Shown here in pieces: positions 37,844-49,538 of a stretch of 64,000 bases of DNA (positions within the stretch are counted from its first letter, which is position 1; the number at the start of each line of letters is the position of its first letter). Location: the NCBI GenBank assembly GCA_000708835.1, contig DF237126.1, positions 50,369 through 114,368 on the forward strand. Reading direction: 5' to 3'. The notes beneath the pieces are model-generated. The model was not told the DNA's origin and did not search any database. It saw nothing but the letters and a program-made list of their open reading frames with translations. A program made the position numbers and the translations under genes. The stretch is from Klebsormidium nitens. Its lineage: Eukaryota; Streptophyta; Klebsormidiophyceae; Klebsormidiales; Klebsormidiaceae.

Positions 37844-39300
37844 GTTTCTTCGCTCTGCCAGACAAACTAACGTTGCGATGAGAATTGACACCTTCCATTT
37901 AAGGTAGGTACTTAGGCAAAGGCCAGTTTGGCTGGTTCTTGGCAGAAAGCCGTACAATCTCAGCTCTGTGCCCGAGTCAATATAAGTGGTTGCGCTCAGC
38001 AGCTCTTGTGTCTAGACATTACTATGTTTCGTCAGTCAGTGTTTGCTTCAATGAAGCCGAGTGGCCTTCTTTATGGCGGGCTGATTCAGCAACTAATAGA
38101 AGTTCATTGGTGTGAAAACCATTGCCACCATAACATCGCTGCATTCTGAAAAGAGGCAATGGTCAACAAGTAGACGGTAAAGGATTCTAAAGCAGCCCAT
38201 TGGTAGAGACGATATTAGTGCCCTCTATCAATGCAGTAAGACCATGTTTGCACGCCTTCGCACGCCCTGAAGCAGAAAATGAAACCAGGAACCCCAAACC
38301 TTGCAGCTATAGGAGACGGCAACAACTGCATTGGGAGGGGTTACTGTTGGTGCAGACATCTTGCAGCTTGCCCTTCACCAATGCACTCCAACTTCGACGG
38401 ACCTAGTGCGAGTGCTCTTCGCATGTGCCTCGAGTCTGACTTGGAATCAAAAAAGAGTCAGAATGTGTTGCTGCGTCCATGGCTTACCTCAGGTGCAGAA
38501 CTGGGACCACTATATGCTGGTTCTTGGCTGCCTTGATACTGCCATCAACAAAGATGTAGCATTTGGTTGTGCTCAGCTCTGAATGGTCTGCACGCTGTTG
38601 GAAGTGGAGGTTTGCGTGCTCTTTTGACTCCACCAACTGCAGCTACTTCAAGCACTTGCACAGAATGTGGGCCTCGCACCAACGAAACGGGCAATGCAAT
38701 GCCTCCTCCTTACCCCAAAGCCAGTGACCTCTGTGAACCCCCTCCTACGTGTGACCTAGCGCCTTTCCAGAGACGGATGTCAACCTTCCAGCTCTGATCA
38801 GTGCGCTGCCCCTTGCTAGGCTTCGACCAGGATTCAGAAGTGAAGCGGGAAATTAGATAGTATTACAAGCAAAAGTATCTCGATAGTACGGTATAGGCCA
38901 CTCATGTTGTGAATGAGTCGCCTGATCAGATTGGGATTGACGTATACCGGTATACGGTATTTGGAATAAGGGGACATGTGGCCTATACCGTACCTAGGTA
39001 GTTTTCATGAATTGAGACTACGTTTGTCGGCAAGACACTTATGTACTCATAAGAACGACCCCTGTATTCAAACCAAAAACAAGCGACTATGTAACAGTTT
39101 CTTGCTTGAATAGAAGGGGGAAGGGGACGGGCTGCAGCGCTGCTGCCGCTGCACTGCCTGCAGCTAGCTGGCCACATGTTGACAACATCTCGTTTTCAGC
39201 TGACAGAACAACCTATGTAAAGAGCCGGTTGTGGTGGTGAGCGTTTGTGCATTGTGCAGCGTGTAGTATTGGCAGCATCTGGCACATAGAAGCACTCGTG
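37844..39300. other. Divergent intergenic region, CLU and PITH
   Basis: This region lies between the start codons of CLU (-) and the PITH-domain gene (+). It contains the inverted repeat at 38886-38993. No exon is supported; open frames near 38.2-38.8 kb lack motifs. Confidence 0.5.
38886..38993. repeat. Fold-back element with perfect 16-bp inverted arms
   Basis: GTACGGTATAGGCCAC at 38886-38901 is exactly inverted at 38978-38993, with 76 bases between the arms. Inside lies a perfect 14-base palindrome, GTATACCGGTATAC, at 38942-38955. I see no clear target-site duplication, so mobility is unproven. Confidence 0.8.
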
Positions 39301-41493
39301 ATGGCTACTTCTGCAGCAAAGGGGCAGGTGAGCGGCAGATTGTTGAAAAGCTGCGGTGTGTAATTTGAGCTGGACAATGTTTATGGACACCAGTTGAGCA
39401 AAGGTTCAGGGCTTGTTGCTTCTTTCTTAAATTCGCTCTTACCAGTTCTCACGTTGTATTTCTTTGTGTTTCTAGACTGATCTCCTCGACCAGATTGACT
39501 GGCCATCGGTGGAGTGCTTGAATGAAAGCTCGGACCACCCAGTTGCAAATGCACTCAAGCAGGTATGTTCGCTCATATAGCCCCCAGCCTCTGCTCTCTG
39601 CAAGATGCCTGCTTGTTGCATCGCCCTCTCAAACTTTTGAAATTGCTGAGAGCTGTATCGAGCCCCCAGGTGCATACCGGTCAACTCAGAACAATCCATT
39701 TCTTAGCTGCAAGACAGTGCTTGCGCTAGCTCGTCGAGCTCTTCTTCACCGTCATCTGTATTGATCTTTGACGGTCTAAGGAACTGTGATTTGCAGGGCT
39801 ACAGGGACGACGACGGCTTGATTTTAGAGAGTGATGCAGACGAGCAGATACTGCTCACAGTACCATTTCAACAGGTGGTCAAGCTTCACTCGCTGGGGCT
39901 GAAAGCCCCCTCTGACTCTGGTGAGATCTTCTCCACGAGCTAGAGACCTTTTACTTATGGCAGTGATCAGATCATTGCTCTAACCAATGTCTTAGGAGTG
40001 TCCAAAGGTTGTTGGGAGCACAGCTGAAGTCTCCGCTTGGGCTGTACGAATGGGAACCGCCATTGTTTGCAAGGATCAATGATTCTAAATCGAACGAGAT
40101 GCGTCGCATCTGTTTCCCAACATTCAGGGCGTCCAGGGTCTGTGCAGGTCCAAAGAAAGTAAAGTTATTCACCAATCGGACCAGCCTCGGTTTCAGGTGA
40201 GTGTCTGAGCTGACGTCAAATAGGATGGTGAAGGTCTGCACAAACTTTCTGCACTCCAGTCTAGCCGTACCTATCTGTGGGGCAGACCCAGGGGGCTGGT
40301 CTCTCTACAGCCACATACGTGTTTTCTTGGCTATCGATCTGAAGTCTCAGGTCTCGGTTCCTGCAGTGAAGCAACGGATGGGTTGGTTCCTCAACAAGAG
40401 ATTATCTTTACCCCCGAACAACTAGATGTAAGTCACAAGTCTTGCATGTATCAAGTTGCCTTCATGTTCAACCTTTAAGGAGGGACCCCCAAGACCAAAT
40501 GTCGGTGAAATTGTGCAAGCTCTATCACTTCTTGGCCGTCCCTCTTTACGAAGTTTCATATTCCGAAGCTCTGCAATTGCTGCAATTCGGCTGCAATCAT
40601 GGTCTTGATTCGAAGCTCTCTGCTTGCTGGTTTCTCAATTGTGAAGTCCCTCCTCAATCCAGGGAACACCCATACCCTTGAAGTACGTGAAATTCCAAGG
40701 TGTACGCAGGTGAGGTGCCTCCTACAAACTTCGTTTGAGATTTATCAACGGAAATCGGCCAACAGCTGTAGGATTGTATCTGACTTCGCAAGGCAACAAT
40801 CATCCCCGTATTGCGGCCAAGCACCGTTTCCTCTTGTGACGCTATGCTGACGTGACCTGTCCAACGGTTCTGTACACGCTCGGTTACTCTCATCAAAGCA
40901 ACTTTGTGTAGTGCAGCTTGACGATATTTGTAGAGAGTAATCAAGAGGACGAAGACACAACGAAGATCCAGAAGATCCTCCTGCTTGGTTCCACGTGAGG
41001 CCTCTTTGCCCCTTCTCTCTTCTGGAAAAGCCATTCAATCTCTCGACTTGTGATACGGCCCAGGCTAGGACTGGACCGTCCGTACTTATGAACCAACTTG
41101 ATTTGGTCGGTCCGACCCTGCTAGGGACCAGCGAGTAAAGATATTGCTCATCTGCTGATCCACAATCGGATTGGAGGGTCACCAGTCAGAAGAGCTTACT
41201 TCCGAAAATATAGACGATTGGAAACAGCTCTTGCGGTCATGGTGAGAGCCAGCTGGGTAAGTCGGGGGTAAGTCCGACGAGACGTGGTCCTTGACGGACT
41301 GAGAGTTGTCTTACTGGCTTCTGATAGGTGATATTGACGCGCGTGCTCATTGTGAGGTTTCATCTTCACTGAAAGTCTGTTAGGTTCTTCGAAAGTGGGG
41401 TTTCGACGAGCCGTGCTTAGCATTTCCAGTTTCCGCAGGGTCGAGACCACCGACATGAAGGCGCTGAAGAAAGTGGACGAGCACCAACATTGA
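39301..41493 (+). CDS. PITH-domain protein (PITHD1-like)
   Basis: Eight small exons join in frame: 39301-39327, 39476-39562, 39797-39920, 40148-40196, 40367-40427, 40663-40709, 40917-40994 and 41439-41493 (175 aa). The PITH domain covers nearly the whole protein. Key segments are [85 protein letters not shown] and [19 protein letters not shown]. The domain is named for its interaction with thioredoxin-like proteins and the proteasome; a single-domain form like this one exists in most eukaryotes. There is no signal or membrane segment, so a cytosolic or nuclear place is likely. The first exon encodes only nine residues. Confidence 0.92.
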
Positions 41494-42449
41494 CACGAAC
41501 TTTGCACCCAGTGCTTCTGTATTCTTGCGGTATGTGCATCGACATGTACCGACAGATTGTGACCCGGTGGTCACTTGCTTCGACCTCCTGTTTATCCGAT
41601 TTTACTATTTTCTGGCGATACATCCGTCAAACTTGTGAAGAAGATTCCCGCCAAGTGGCATCAATTTGCAGACGTGAGCTCCTCCGTTACAATGTTTCAG
41701 CTACCCCAATGGACTCGAGCATAGAGCGGTGTGCGATGTATGCAGCATTGATTGACATGTCACTTCGGATCTTTTGAGCTACCTATTATTGGTAGCTCCA
41801 GGCAATAAGTCCGGTGCACTTTGCATGCAAGTCGGCCACTGAATATACTAAACTGTGCAGCTCAGTTAGATATGCAATGCACTGAGTCGAAGTTAGATAA
41901 TCGAAACATGTCTGTGTACGAAGCACGTGGGCCGGCACCAGTAGCATACTCGGAATGGTTGAACAGCCCGTTAATGTGGCAGCTAGGTCCGACATGCCAC
42001 TATATAGCTTGCGTGACCACGTGTATATTGAGCAGGCTGCTTGTTGTCAGCCGCGATCGTGCACATCTATCATGCTCAAAGTATTCTTCAAGCTTGATTC
42101 CACGACCTTCGAGGAAAAGCGCACTGGCAGCGAACATAAGTTCTTCAATCGTTCAAACGTTCCACGGCAGGCGCCATCGCACCAAAATCCTGGATATAGC
42201 ATAAGATCTAGCAGGGCCTTGATTCCTACATATCAGTCATTGCGACAAGTACGTCCGTAATTGCAATTAAGAAGAGTACGTTCATTCGATTGAGCTACGT
42301 ATGTTGTCCGAACGTCGCTGCTAACTATGGCACGCCCCCAAGACGTCATCTAATTCAGAGGCACAGACATACTGTACATACGAGTCCTCCGCTGATGGAT
42401 CGGTGTCAAAATTAAGCCTAATTCACAAAGACAAATCCTTACTAGTGAA
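41494..42449. other. Intergenic, CATGCA-rich in part
   Basis: There is no exon with family motifs. The 41.8-42.4 kb part resembles the other gene-free islands. Confidence 0.45.
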
Positions 42450-42650
42450 TCAGTGCGACGGTGGGGGCCCAACTACGATTACAACGAAAAGCAAAAACAG
42501 CCCCACTACAACAATCCCAGCTTTGAAAAAACGTTCGTCAGTCCAAACATTCAAAGCCGAGTTTTCTATGCGTCTGGTTTCGTCCTCTTTCTCATTACGG
42601 GCGAATTTGGGTGGTGGTCGTGCCTTTGGCCGCTCCACGTACGATTCCAT
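42450..42650 (-). CDS. Probable small single-pass membrane protein
   Basis: This is a complete 66-codon ATG-to-TGA frame in one exon. A charged N-terminal half (KFARNEKEDETRRIENSALN, then VWTDERFFKAG) precedes one hydrophobic helix (IVVVGLFLLFVVIVVG) and a short Pro-rich end, PPPSH. The layout looks like a tail-anchored or mitochondrial/ER small protein, and the charged segment reads like real protein sequence. I do not recognise the family with certainty. The frame could instead be the last exon of a longer gene. Confidence 0.5.
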   Translation of the reverse strand: MESYVERPKARPPPKFARNEKEDETRRIENSALNVWTDERFFKAGIVVVGLFLLFVVIVVGPPPSH

Positions 42651-44103
42651 TTGCTTTTGGCCCCCCTGAATCGATTTCGTGAAGCTCGACCAGGCCCCAT
42701 CCCAATTAACCGAGTTCTTATTTGCATCTGCATTAAGAAGAGACTTTTGAAAGATAGATTTGAGCTGTCAAACTTTCAACCTCCGTTTTCTTTTAGTATG
42801 CTCTACGAGTCCAATCTCTGAACATGACACAAAGCTGAATAGTGCCACGTCAAACCAATATTTACATGTTTTTGTGTTGGAGCCTGCAAATTGTGGAAGT
42901 GAGCGTCGCAGCTAGCCACCCATTCAGTACAGCAAATCCATGTGCCCACCTTTGTTAGCTTCAGAATCCTCCGGACCTTTGTTTGAACCGCTCTTTTGTT
43001 CACATCTGATCTGAGAAGAAGCCCGTCTTCGAAAAGCTCGATTGCTGAAACAGCGATCTGAAAACTGCATGTGCGAAAATAAGATAGGCTTCAGTGTCGC
43101 TGGCAGCAACTTTCCCAAATACCGAACTCCTAGGCAGAAGGGCCCGCCACTTTTTATTGTATGTGAACGCAGACGATAACATGATGACTGTCTTGGCAAG
43201 CTTGTGCTTCACTCTGTAGTCGAGCAATCAGGAGACAAAAACGCCATGCATAGTCATGCATATGAGCTCCAGAACCAATTTGACAAAAAGTATGATGGAG
43301 GGGTCAACAAAATGAAAGCAGCCTGCGTCAACCTTAAAAAGAACGAGATATTCTGTTTGACAGCTGGCAGTGAGTAGCGGAGGAGCACCCACGTTCTTTT
43401 CAACTACACAGGATTACGGCATTTCCTATGCTAAGTAGAAGTTGGTGGTACTTTCCCTTAACATTGGCCCGTAACAACCACTACCTTGCAAAAGAATACT
43501 ACTGTACAATGAGGGCCAGACTAAGTACTGCTAGACGCTAGACTTTTTCACCAAAATGAAAGCAGTTGCAAACGAAAGCCGTAAACCTGGCCGGCGGCAT
43601 CGACATTTGACCTCCCTCACGAGCTGCTTACAGCTGCAGCAAAAACCCGAAACAGGCAGCTTAGCAAGGGAATGAGATTGCTCACTGAAAGCATCACTTC
43701 TCATCTGTCTTACCTTGGCTGCTGCAAACAAGGGGAACTGTCGATGCAGCGCCTGTCGCTGCTGCGGTACACTGCAGACAGCAGCAAAGGGTGATGCATG
43801 CAGGCATTGGCAACAGGCCAAGGTCTGTGCCATCGCAAGCAGTTGCTCCCACCTCCTCGTAGGCGCCCTTTAATTGTATGATTCCAATGGCGCCTTCCCA
43901 CACTGCCACAGTATTGATCAATCTTCTCAACGTTTTCCAAACAGCCTTTCCAATTTCTCATCGAGGTCGGGGCTTTCAGCGTTTACGACTTTAGGGTTCT
44001 AGAATTGCATTGTTGGCCTGCTGGCATTTAGATGATCTCGCCAAAAGGGGTGTGGGCGCATGCTGGGCATGCTGACATTTTTGAACAGTTCAAAGTTGAG
44101 GTA
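42651..44103. other. Gap with unresolved open frames
   Basis: Minus-strand frames near 43000-43227 and 43694-43930 are open for 70 to 80 codons, but I see no motif and no consistent splice pattern. A CATGCATAGTCATGCATATG stretch lies near 43.25 kb. Nothing is called. Confidence 0.4.
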
Positions 44104-44113
44104 GCGACAGACC

Positions 44114-44493
44114 AATGTTCGTGGCGAAACTAATTATTCTCGCCAATTTGATTTTCGCCAGATTTTCGCCATTTAGTGTTTGGGAACGGGATTTCACCGG
44201 CCTGGCGAAAATGGTCAGGCCGTCAGCCAGTTTTTACATTCTCGGGTGTTCCCACCGGTTTTGAAGAATCTTAACCCTGCTCAGAACCCCGTTTCTTACC
44301 TCTGCTTGTACTTTGTCAAGTAGCTCTTCTGAGAAAACGAAGAAAATTAGGTCGGTATGGCAGATTCTAGGGCCGGGACACCCTACCGGCCACAACCGCC
44401 ACTAGGATTTTCGCCATTAGTGTCATTTTCGCCAATTAGTGTCTTGGAGGTCCTATTTAGTGTATTTCAGGATTTATTTTCGCCACGAACACT
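44114..44493. mobile_element. Non-autonomous DNA transposon (MITE) with TIRs and 9-bp target duplication
   Basis: The left end reads AATGTTCGTGGCGAAA (44114 onward) and the right end, reversed, reads AGTGTTCGTGGCGAAA (44493 downward), giving 16-base terminal inverted repeats with one mismatch. Directly outside, GCGACAGAC occurs at 44104-44112 and again at 44494-44502, a perfect 9-base direct repeat; one extra C lies at 44113. Subterminal copies of TTTTCGCCA/TGGCGAAAA recur inside. At 380 bases it encodes no transposase. A 9-base duplication fits Mutator-like elements best; Merlin-like is possible. Confidence 0.88.
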
Positions 44494-45051
44494 GCGACAG
44501 ACGTTGAGGCTCCGCTCCTGTCAGGGCGCCTTCACTTCCTTTTAGTCTTTGCCTCTTCGTGGAGGCTTTTCTTTCTGACAGCATTGAGCGCCGAACCCCA
44601 GAGCCAGGATTCAAAAGCTGGATCGGAAGTTTGAACTGGGTGCTTGTGGAAGGCAGCAAGAGCAAACTTGTGGGTTCTTCTACATATCTCCTGTCATTCT
44701 ATTTGAACCATGCTGGTGGTTGTGAATTACAGTTTCCCAGGTTCCTTTCCTGACCCGTTTTATCGCGCATCTCATGGACCTATTTCCAAAAATCCTTTTT
44801 TAAATGTGACTAGATTGCGTTTGCTGCTCTTACGGGGATTGTTTTACTTCTGAAAATCTCGCTGAGCCATCTCTTCTTGATTGCCTCTTGAAGCATAGAC
44901 CACTTACAACGACCCGAGGAGTGACCGGCCAGTGTGGCGGCTCAGTGATTGGAGTGATGCTTTGCTCAGGGGTTTCGCTTGAGACACTCGCCTTATGACG
45001 CTACAGGTTGCAAAGGGTCCGGGCTATCTCCCCCTCCAACTCTCAGCTGAC

Positions 45052-45497
45052 ATGATTCATCCTGACCGGCTGACACCCTTTGGGAAGGTTGCTATCTTCG
45101 TTGGCGGGTGAGTTTGAGGAGAACGAGCTGAGTGATTCTACTTTCTTGAAGGCAACATCCTCTATAAAGCTCCACTGCGATCAGCCTTTGTTATGCCAGT
45201 TGCACCACCCGGACAATCAGTCACAAAACTGTCGGGGGCATTGTCAGTGTGTTCTCTACTCTGCAATGTGGAGTATCGCAGGCAAAGAGGTCGGTTTGAC
45301 TTTCTTGCAGGTGTGTGGTAGTCGCCCTTACCACCCTCGACATCCATCGCTCGATCCGTTACAATGAGCAGCCACCCTCCAAAGAGCAGATGGCCGCATT
45401 TGAGCAGCGCATTCACGACGTACGGCAGAATGAAGCGCTGAGGGGGTTGTCGGGACTGCCAGGCCTTGGAGACAGCGAGCCATCAAATAAGAGATAA
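45052..45497 (+). CDS. Small membrane protein, unknown function
   Basis: Two exons, 45052-45107 and 45311-45497, join in phase 2 to give 80 aa. The sequence runs MIHPDRLTPFGKVAIFVGG, then a hydrophobic CVVVALTTLDIHRSIRYNEQ, then a charged PPSKEQMAAFEQRIHDVRQ and a short Gly/Pro/Ser tail. One membrane segment spans the splice site. The pattern resembles small, conserved, unnamed plant membrane proteins, but I cannot name it. The frame is also open upstream of the ATG to an AG at 45006, so a further 5' exon is possible. The next gene starts 110 bases downstream on the same strand. Confidence 0.6.
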
Positions 45498-45607
45498 GAG
45501 TGTTAGATAGTGCAGCTGCACAGCAAGCTGACAAAGTAGTGCGACGGCGGCATCCCCAACGTGATGGTTACAGCAGCTATTGGATTTTCAGCAGCAGGGC
45601 TCAAGTC

Positions 45608-47331
45608 ATGGCACAGGTGGTCGGACTGATCTCGGACACGCATGGTGTCCTGCTTCCGGAGGCAGTGCGGGCTCTGAGCGCCGCCACAGGGACCATCATT
45701 CACGCCGGTGAGTAACTCTAATTCCTGGTCACTTGAGCCAGATTTCTTTCGAGGTGACTGGTGTACACGTGCTGAAGTGAAGTAAATGCTGGTACCTCTC
45801 TGAGTTGCCATAATTGGATCTAGGATCAAGGCTTTGTTTCAACGCCTTTCCAGTTATGGCCTCACCTACGAGGTTGGGACGACTGGCCTGCAACAGATTC
45901 GTCCAGAAGGTTCACTTAAAGACAAGTCGTCTTCGAAGACCTTTTCGTCACTTGTTGAGAGTTGAGCCATGAATCTATAAGAATCTGGGCACAGGGTGCT
46001 GGTTCGAGTCGCTACGCTCAAACATTGAAGCATTGCATCAGTGCAGGTGATATAGGTGAGCCACGCTACAAGAGTCGGCTCAAAGCCTCTGACCTCGTTG
46101 AAGAACTTGAGACAGGCACGGGATCAAAAGTCGTCGCAGTCACTGGCAATGTGGACGACAACTGCCCGGAAACGTGAGATCCTTTACTTCTTTCTTCTTC
46201 CGCTCGAGATCATGTTTTGTAATCATGATGACTTCATGGTGTTTAAGGCTTGTTTCTGGAGCGCAAAGAAGTTACTATTCGCATTGTGAATCGATTCCCC
46301 TGTAGAGCCTTCTTCCTGATCGCGCTGCTTTTGTGGGTTTCCACAATCAGATACATATGCGCCAACTTTGATGGGTGCCCTGTGAAATCCATTATTACTG
46401 AGATCGCTCAAACCGTCTTTTGCAGGGTGGCTCTGTACCCGGCCTTCCGGACCCTGAGATTGTTCGACAGGAAGTTCCTTGTCATGTAAGCCTGACATCG
46501 CTCAGATTTCGGAGAACGATTGCCTCTTTGGTTCGATCCGACCGATCCTGGCCAAGAGTGAACGAGGACTTTCCTCTCACGGCAGTTGCCATGATTGTAG
46601 TTCAGGTTGCTCGTTGCTCTACCCGGCGCAGGTGGCTCAATTTTTTTGTTGGAATAAAGATTGGCCTGCCTGCCTGGTCGCTCCTCTGTCCATATTGTAC
46701 TCTGGATAACTTGCAGCCACATCTGCGGCTTCCCACCAGCGGTCGATCCTCGGGCTGCGGACATCATTGCGGCTGAGCATCCGGACGTGGTCGTCTTTGG
46801 GCACTCGCATGTTCCTGGGGCCGAGCTCCATGAAGGGACTTTGTACATAAATCGTGAGCATTTGTCTTCGTCCTTAACACCGTTTCTTCTTGTCAAAAAG
46901 CATGGGGAGATTTCGTACATAACTCGTGAGCATTTATCTTCTTTCTTGACACCGTTTCTTTTTGCCAGACCCATGGGGAATACAGCTCTATCTTTCCGAA
47001 CCTCATTTTTCCTGACCATCGCATGTGGTAACCCAGGGATACAACACCCTAATCGATTCTATCAACGGACCCAAACTGGCTTCATTGCCTATTGTGGACG
47101 TCTCTTTTCTTATGCCTGAGTTTTGATCCTTGTACAGCGGGAAGCGCTGGGCCCGTTCGATTTCGCCTTCCACAGTGCATTGCCGTACTACATTTTGATG
47201 GGGAGTATTGTGTACGCTTTATTAGGCTAGGGTCTTCAAACAACAAATTGATGGCACTGCCTATCAATGTGAAACTTCTGTATGATTCAAAAGCCGGATG
47301 CTTTGAACTTGACAGACCCAAGATCCGGTAG
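45608..47331 (+). CDS. YfcE/MJ0936-type metallophosphoesterase
   Basis: Five exons join in frame: 45608-45707, 46047-46173, 46426-46485, 46717-46853 and 47138-47331 (205 aa). All metal-binding motifs of the calcineurin-like phosphodiesterase fold are present: LISDTHG (Asp10, His12), HAGDIG, TGNVDDN, IHICG and FGHSHVPG, followed by YINPGSAGPVRFRLP, which is typical of the YfcE/MJ0936 subgroup. These enzymes hydrolyse phosphodiesters with Mn or a similar metal; VPS29 shares the fold but has lost catalysis. Here the metal ligands are kept, so an active enzyme is expected. The substrate is unknown. No targeting signal is visible. Confidence 0.9.
46844..46987 (+). repeat. Imperfect 72-bp tandem duplication across a splice donor
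   Basis: A unit starting TACATAAATCGTGAGCATTT at 46844 is repeated with scattered changes from 46916 (TACATAACTCGTGAGCATTT). The first copy contains the last ten bases of exon 4 and the donor of the phosphodiesterase gene, so the second copy carries a duplicate donor. Confidence 0.85.
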
Positions 47332-49538
47332 GTCGAGTAGAGATTGTTTTACACATGGTGACGCTTGCTGATGTCAGGAGTGGCGCCGTAGTAAAGCAGG
47401 TATATATGCAGACGTCGATCGAAGCCACTGCGCTTTATGGTCAAGTCGATGTCGAACTGATACCGGCGAGGGCAAACTAGCATGAGCACCAGATCGAGGA
47501 GGCGATGACATGTCAGACAGTATTATAGAACCGCAGGCTGGCTCGCATTCTTATCATGGAAGCTGGATTGCAACATGACTCTGAAAGTATCTGCTTGTTT
47601 GTATTTCGTATCCCCTCATGTGGAGGATCAAAACGACGGTCGAAACCTACCGTAAGATTCAGCCGGTGGATCTCACAAGATGCCGCAAAGATGATCCAGA
47701 CCGCCGACCAGGCTGCATCAACTGATGGCCCCCTGATGACTATCGCTATATACATCCCTTGCTTACAAATTCTCGCTTATCCAAGCCAGCCTATTCAATT
47801 GTAGGCCCGACATCGTAGCTCGTGGCTCACTCATCCAATGCTGCATGAGCACTCCATCATAATATTACCGATCGCGGTAAATTTAGAGTGAGACGGATGC
47901 ACATCAACTTCGCTACTGAGACACTAGCAAAACGGGCTAGCCGTTGCTATCATGGTGCATGTTGTCTGTATATGCACGCTTACAATGATCGACGCGCTCA
48001 ACAAACTCCTGATCGGAAACAGCCCATGCCAGATCCAATTAAGTGACAGCAACGACATTTTTAATTAGACGGAAATTGTATGCCATGCATGACCACTGCA
48101 TGCAGTATGTACGTAGCTGGCATGTATGCATCATCATGTGAGCGGAGCTTTGGAATAGCGGGGCGCTGGGGCGCGCTCTCTGGCTCTCTAGTAATGGTAG
48201 GCTTTTGGATTGACTAAAATAGACCGGCCCGGGCACAGCTGCAACATTGACACCTAAGTTCAACAATGAGCCTTCAGGAAGTCCACTGAGGTAGTGCCTG
48301 TAGTGCGCCGCACCGTGCGCATGACTCAGGCTGCACTGCCACGCAGCGAGCCGCGCGGCCGACCGGCTGGCCGGCGCCGCGCGCGGGTCATGACGCGCGG
48401 GCGGAGGTTTGAGCAAAACCGCGCGCTGACCTCATCAAAGTCAAAGGCAAAGGAAAAGTCAACCGGTTGCGTGACTGAGAGCTTTTGATTGGTGGACACC
48501 AGAGCCACGTGATCAGAGACGCATGAAAGCTTTGACCGACATGGTAATGTCCCGAAACATACGCGTCGAATTGTTCTCTGCAGCGTTCCCAGTTATTGGA
48601 TGGTCGACGGAGGAGGTGTTGGCAACGACGGGACTCAGATTCGTAACCGACAAGACGACAGTTAAAAGTTGCGAGCATCAACGGATGGTGCACAATTGAG
48701 CCTTGGACGCAGCACTAGGACTAGCGGTTTGGTGGCGCCCTGCATGGAAGATTCCAGCAGAGCCTGTTAGAATGTCGGCAAGTAGGTAGGGCACAGGAGA
48801 GACAGAAGAGTTGTTGACTGGGCATGGGGCGAGATCGCGAGATCTGCATCATGTCCATCTGGCACCACCAATTGAACCGTGTTGAGAGTGATCTCGGTCA
48901 TCGACATGATCACAGGCAAACCCCCATTGGGGACGAAAGTCCGCAGCACTGTCTCGTCTAGCGCCGCTGCTTGTCACGCACCAGTTGCGTAGTACAAGGG
49001 GGCTACACCAAGCAGCTGCTCTGCCCAATTGTCGCGTAGAAGTCTGGCCAGGCAGATCCAAATGACTTTGACTGCCAACAAGTGATCTGCCTTAAGGTCT
49101 CTGCTTCAGGACTCAGAAGCTTTAACATAAGCAGAAGGCCAAGTGACGGTGACCAATCTTCAAAGACAAACTTTGCACGCTAGTACACCCACCACGTACT
49201 GACTTGCACTGCAATTGCCATAGCACAAATCACGCTCCTGAGAGCCACTCCGCTCGCGAGCAACAGTCTCAGTGCAATAGTCAGTAAGAAAGATTTGAGT
49301 CTTAAGCATACTGACTGATCAGCTGAGAACAGCCATCTACCTGAGCGGTAGCATCGCCGCAGTTGATCTTGGATCTCTATAGCAGACTTCTTCTAGATCT
49401 GCAGGTCTGGCTCTTCTAGTGCCTGACCAGTCAAGAGTCAAAGCCAGTCGAACAATCTGATCAGCCCGCACTAGAGGATGCAAAGGAGTGTCCTTCTGAT
49501 TGATCCAGTCCAGGCAGTTCAGAAGCAGAGAGTCCAAG
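47332..49538. other. Intergenic island, CATGCA-rich then GC-rich
   Basis: There are no supported exons. CATGCA/TGCATG words are dense from about 47.9 to 48.15 kb. A short GC-rich patch with GCGCGCGGG-type words lies at 48.3-48.45 kb. The right end should contain the promoter of the EamA gene. Confidence 0.55.

Noticed and set aside
44357-44545. 62-codon open frame inside the MITE, starting MADSRAG
   Set aside because: It crosses the transposon terminus and flanking DNA and has no motif; it is chance coding within a non-coding element.
45990-46015. GGTTCGAGTC, resembling a tRNA T-loop
   Set aside because: No matching acceptor stem, D-arm or anticodon arm could be folded around it; it is in an intron.
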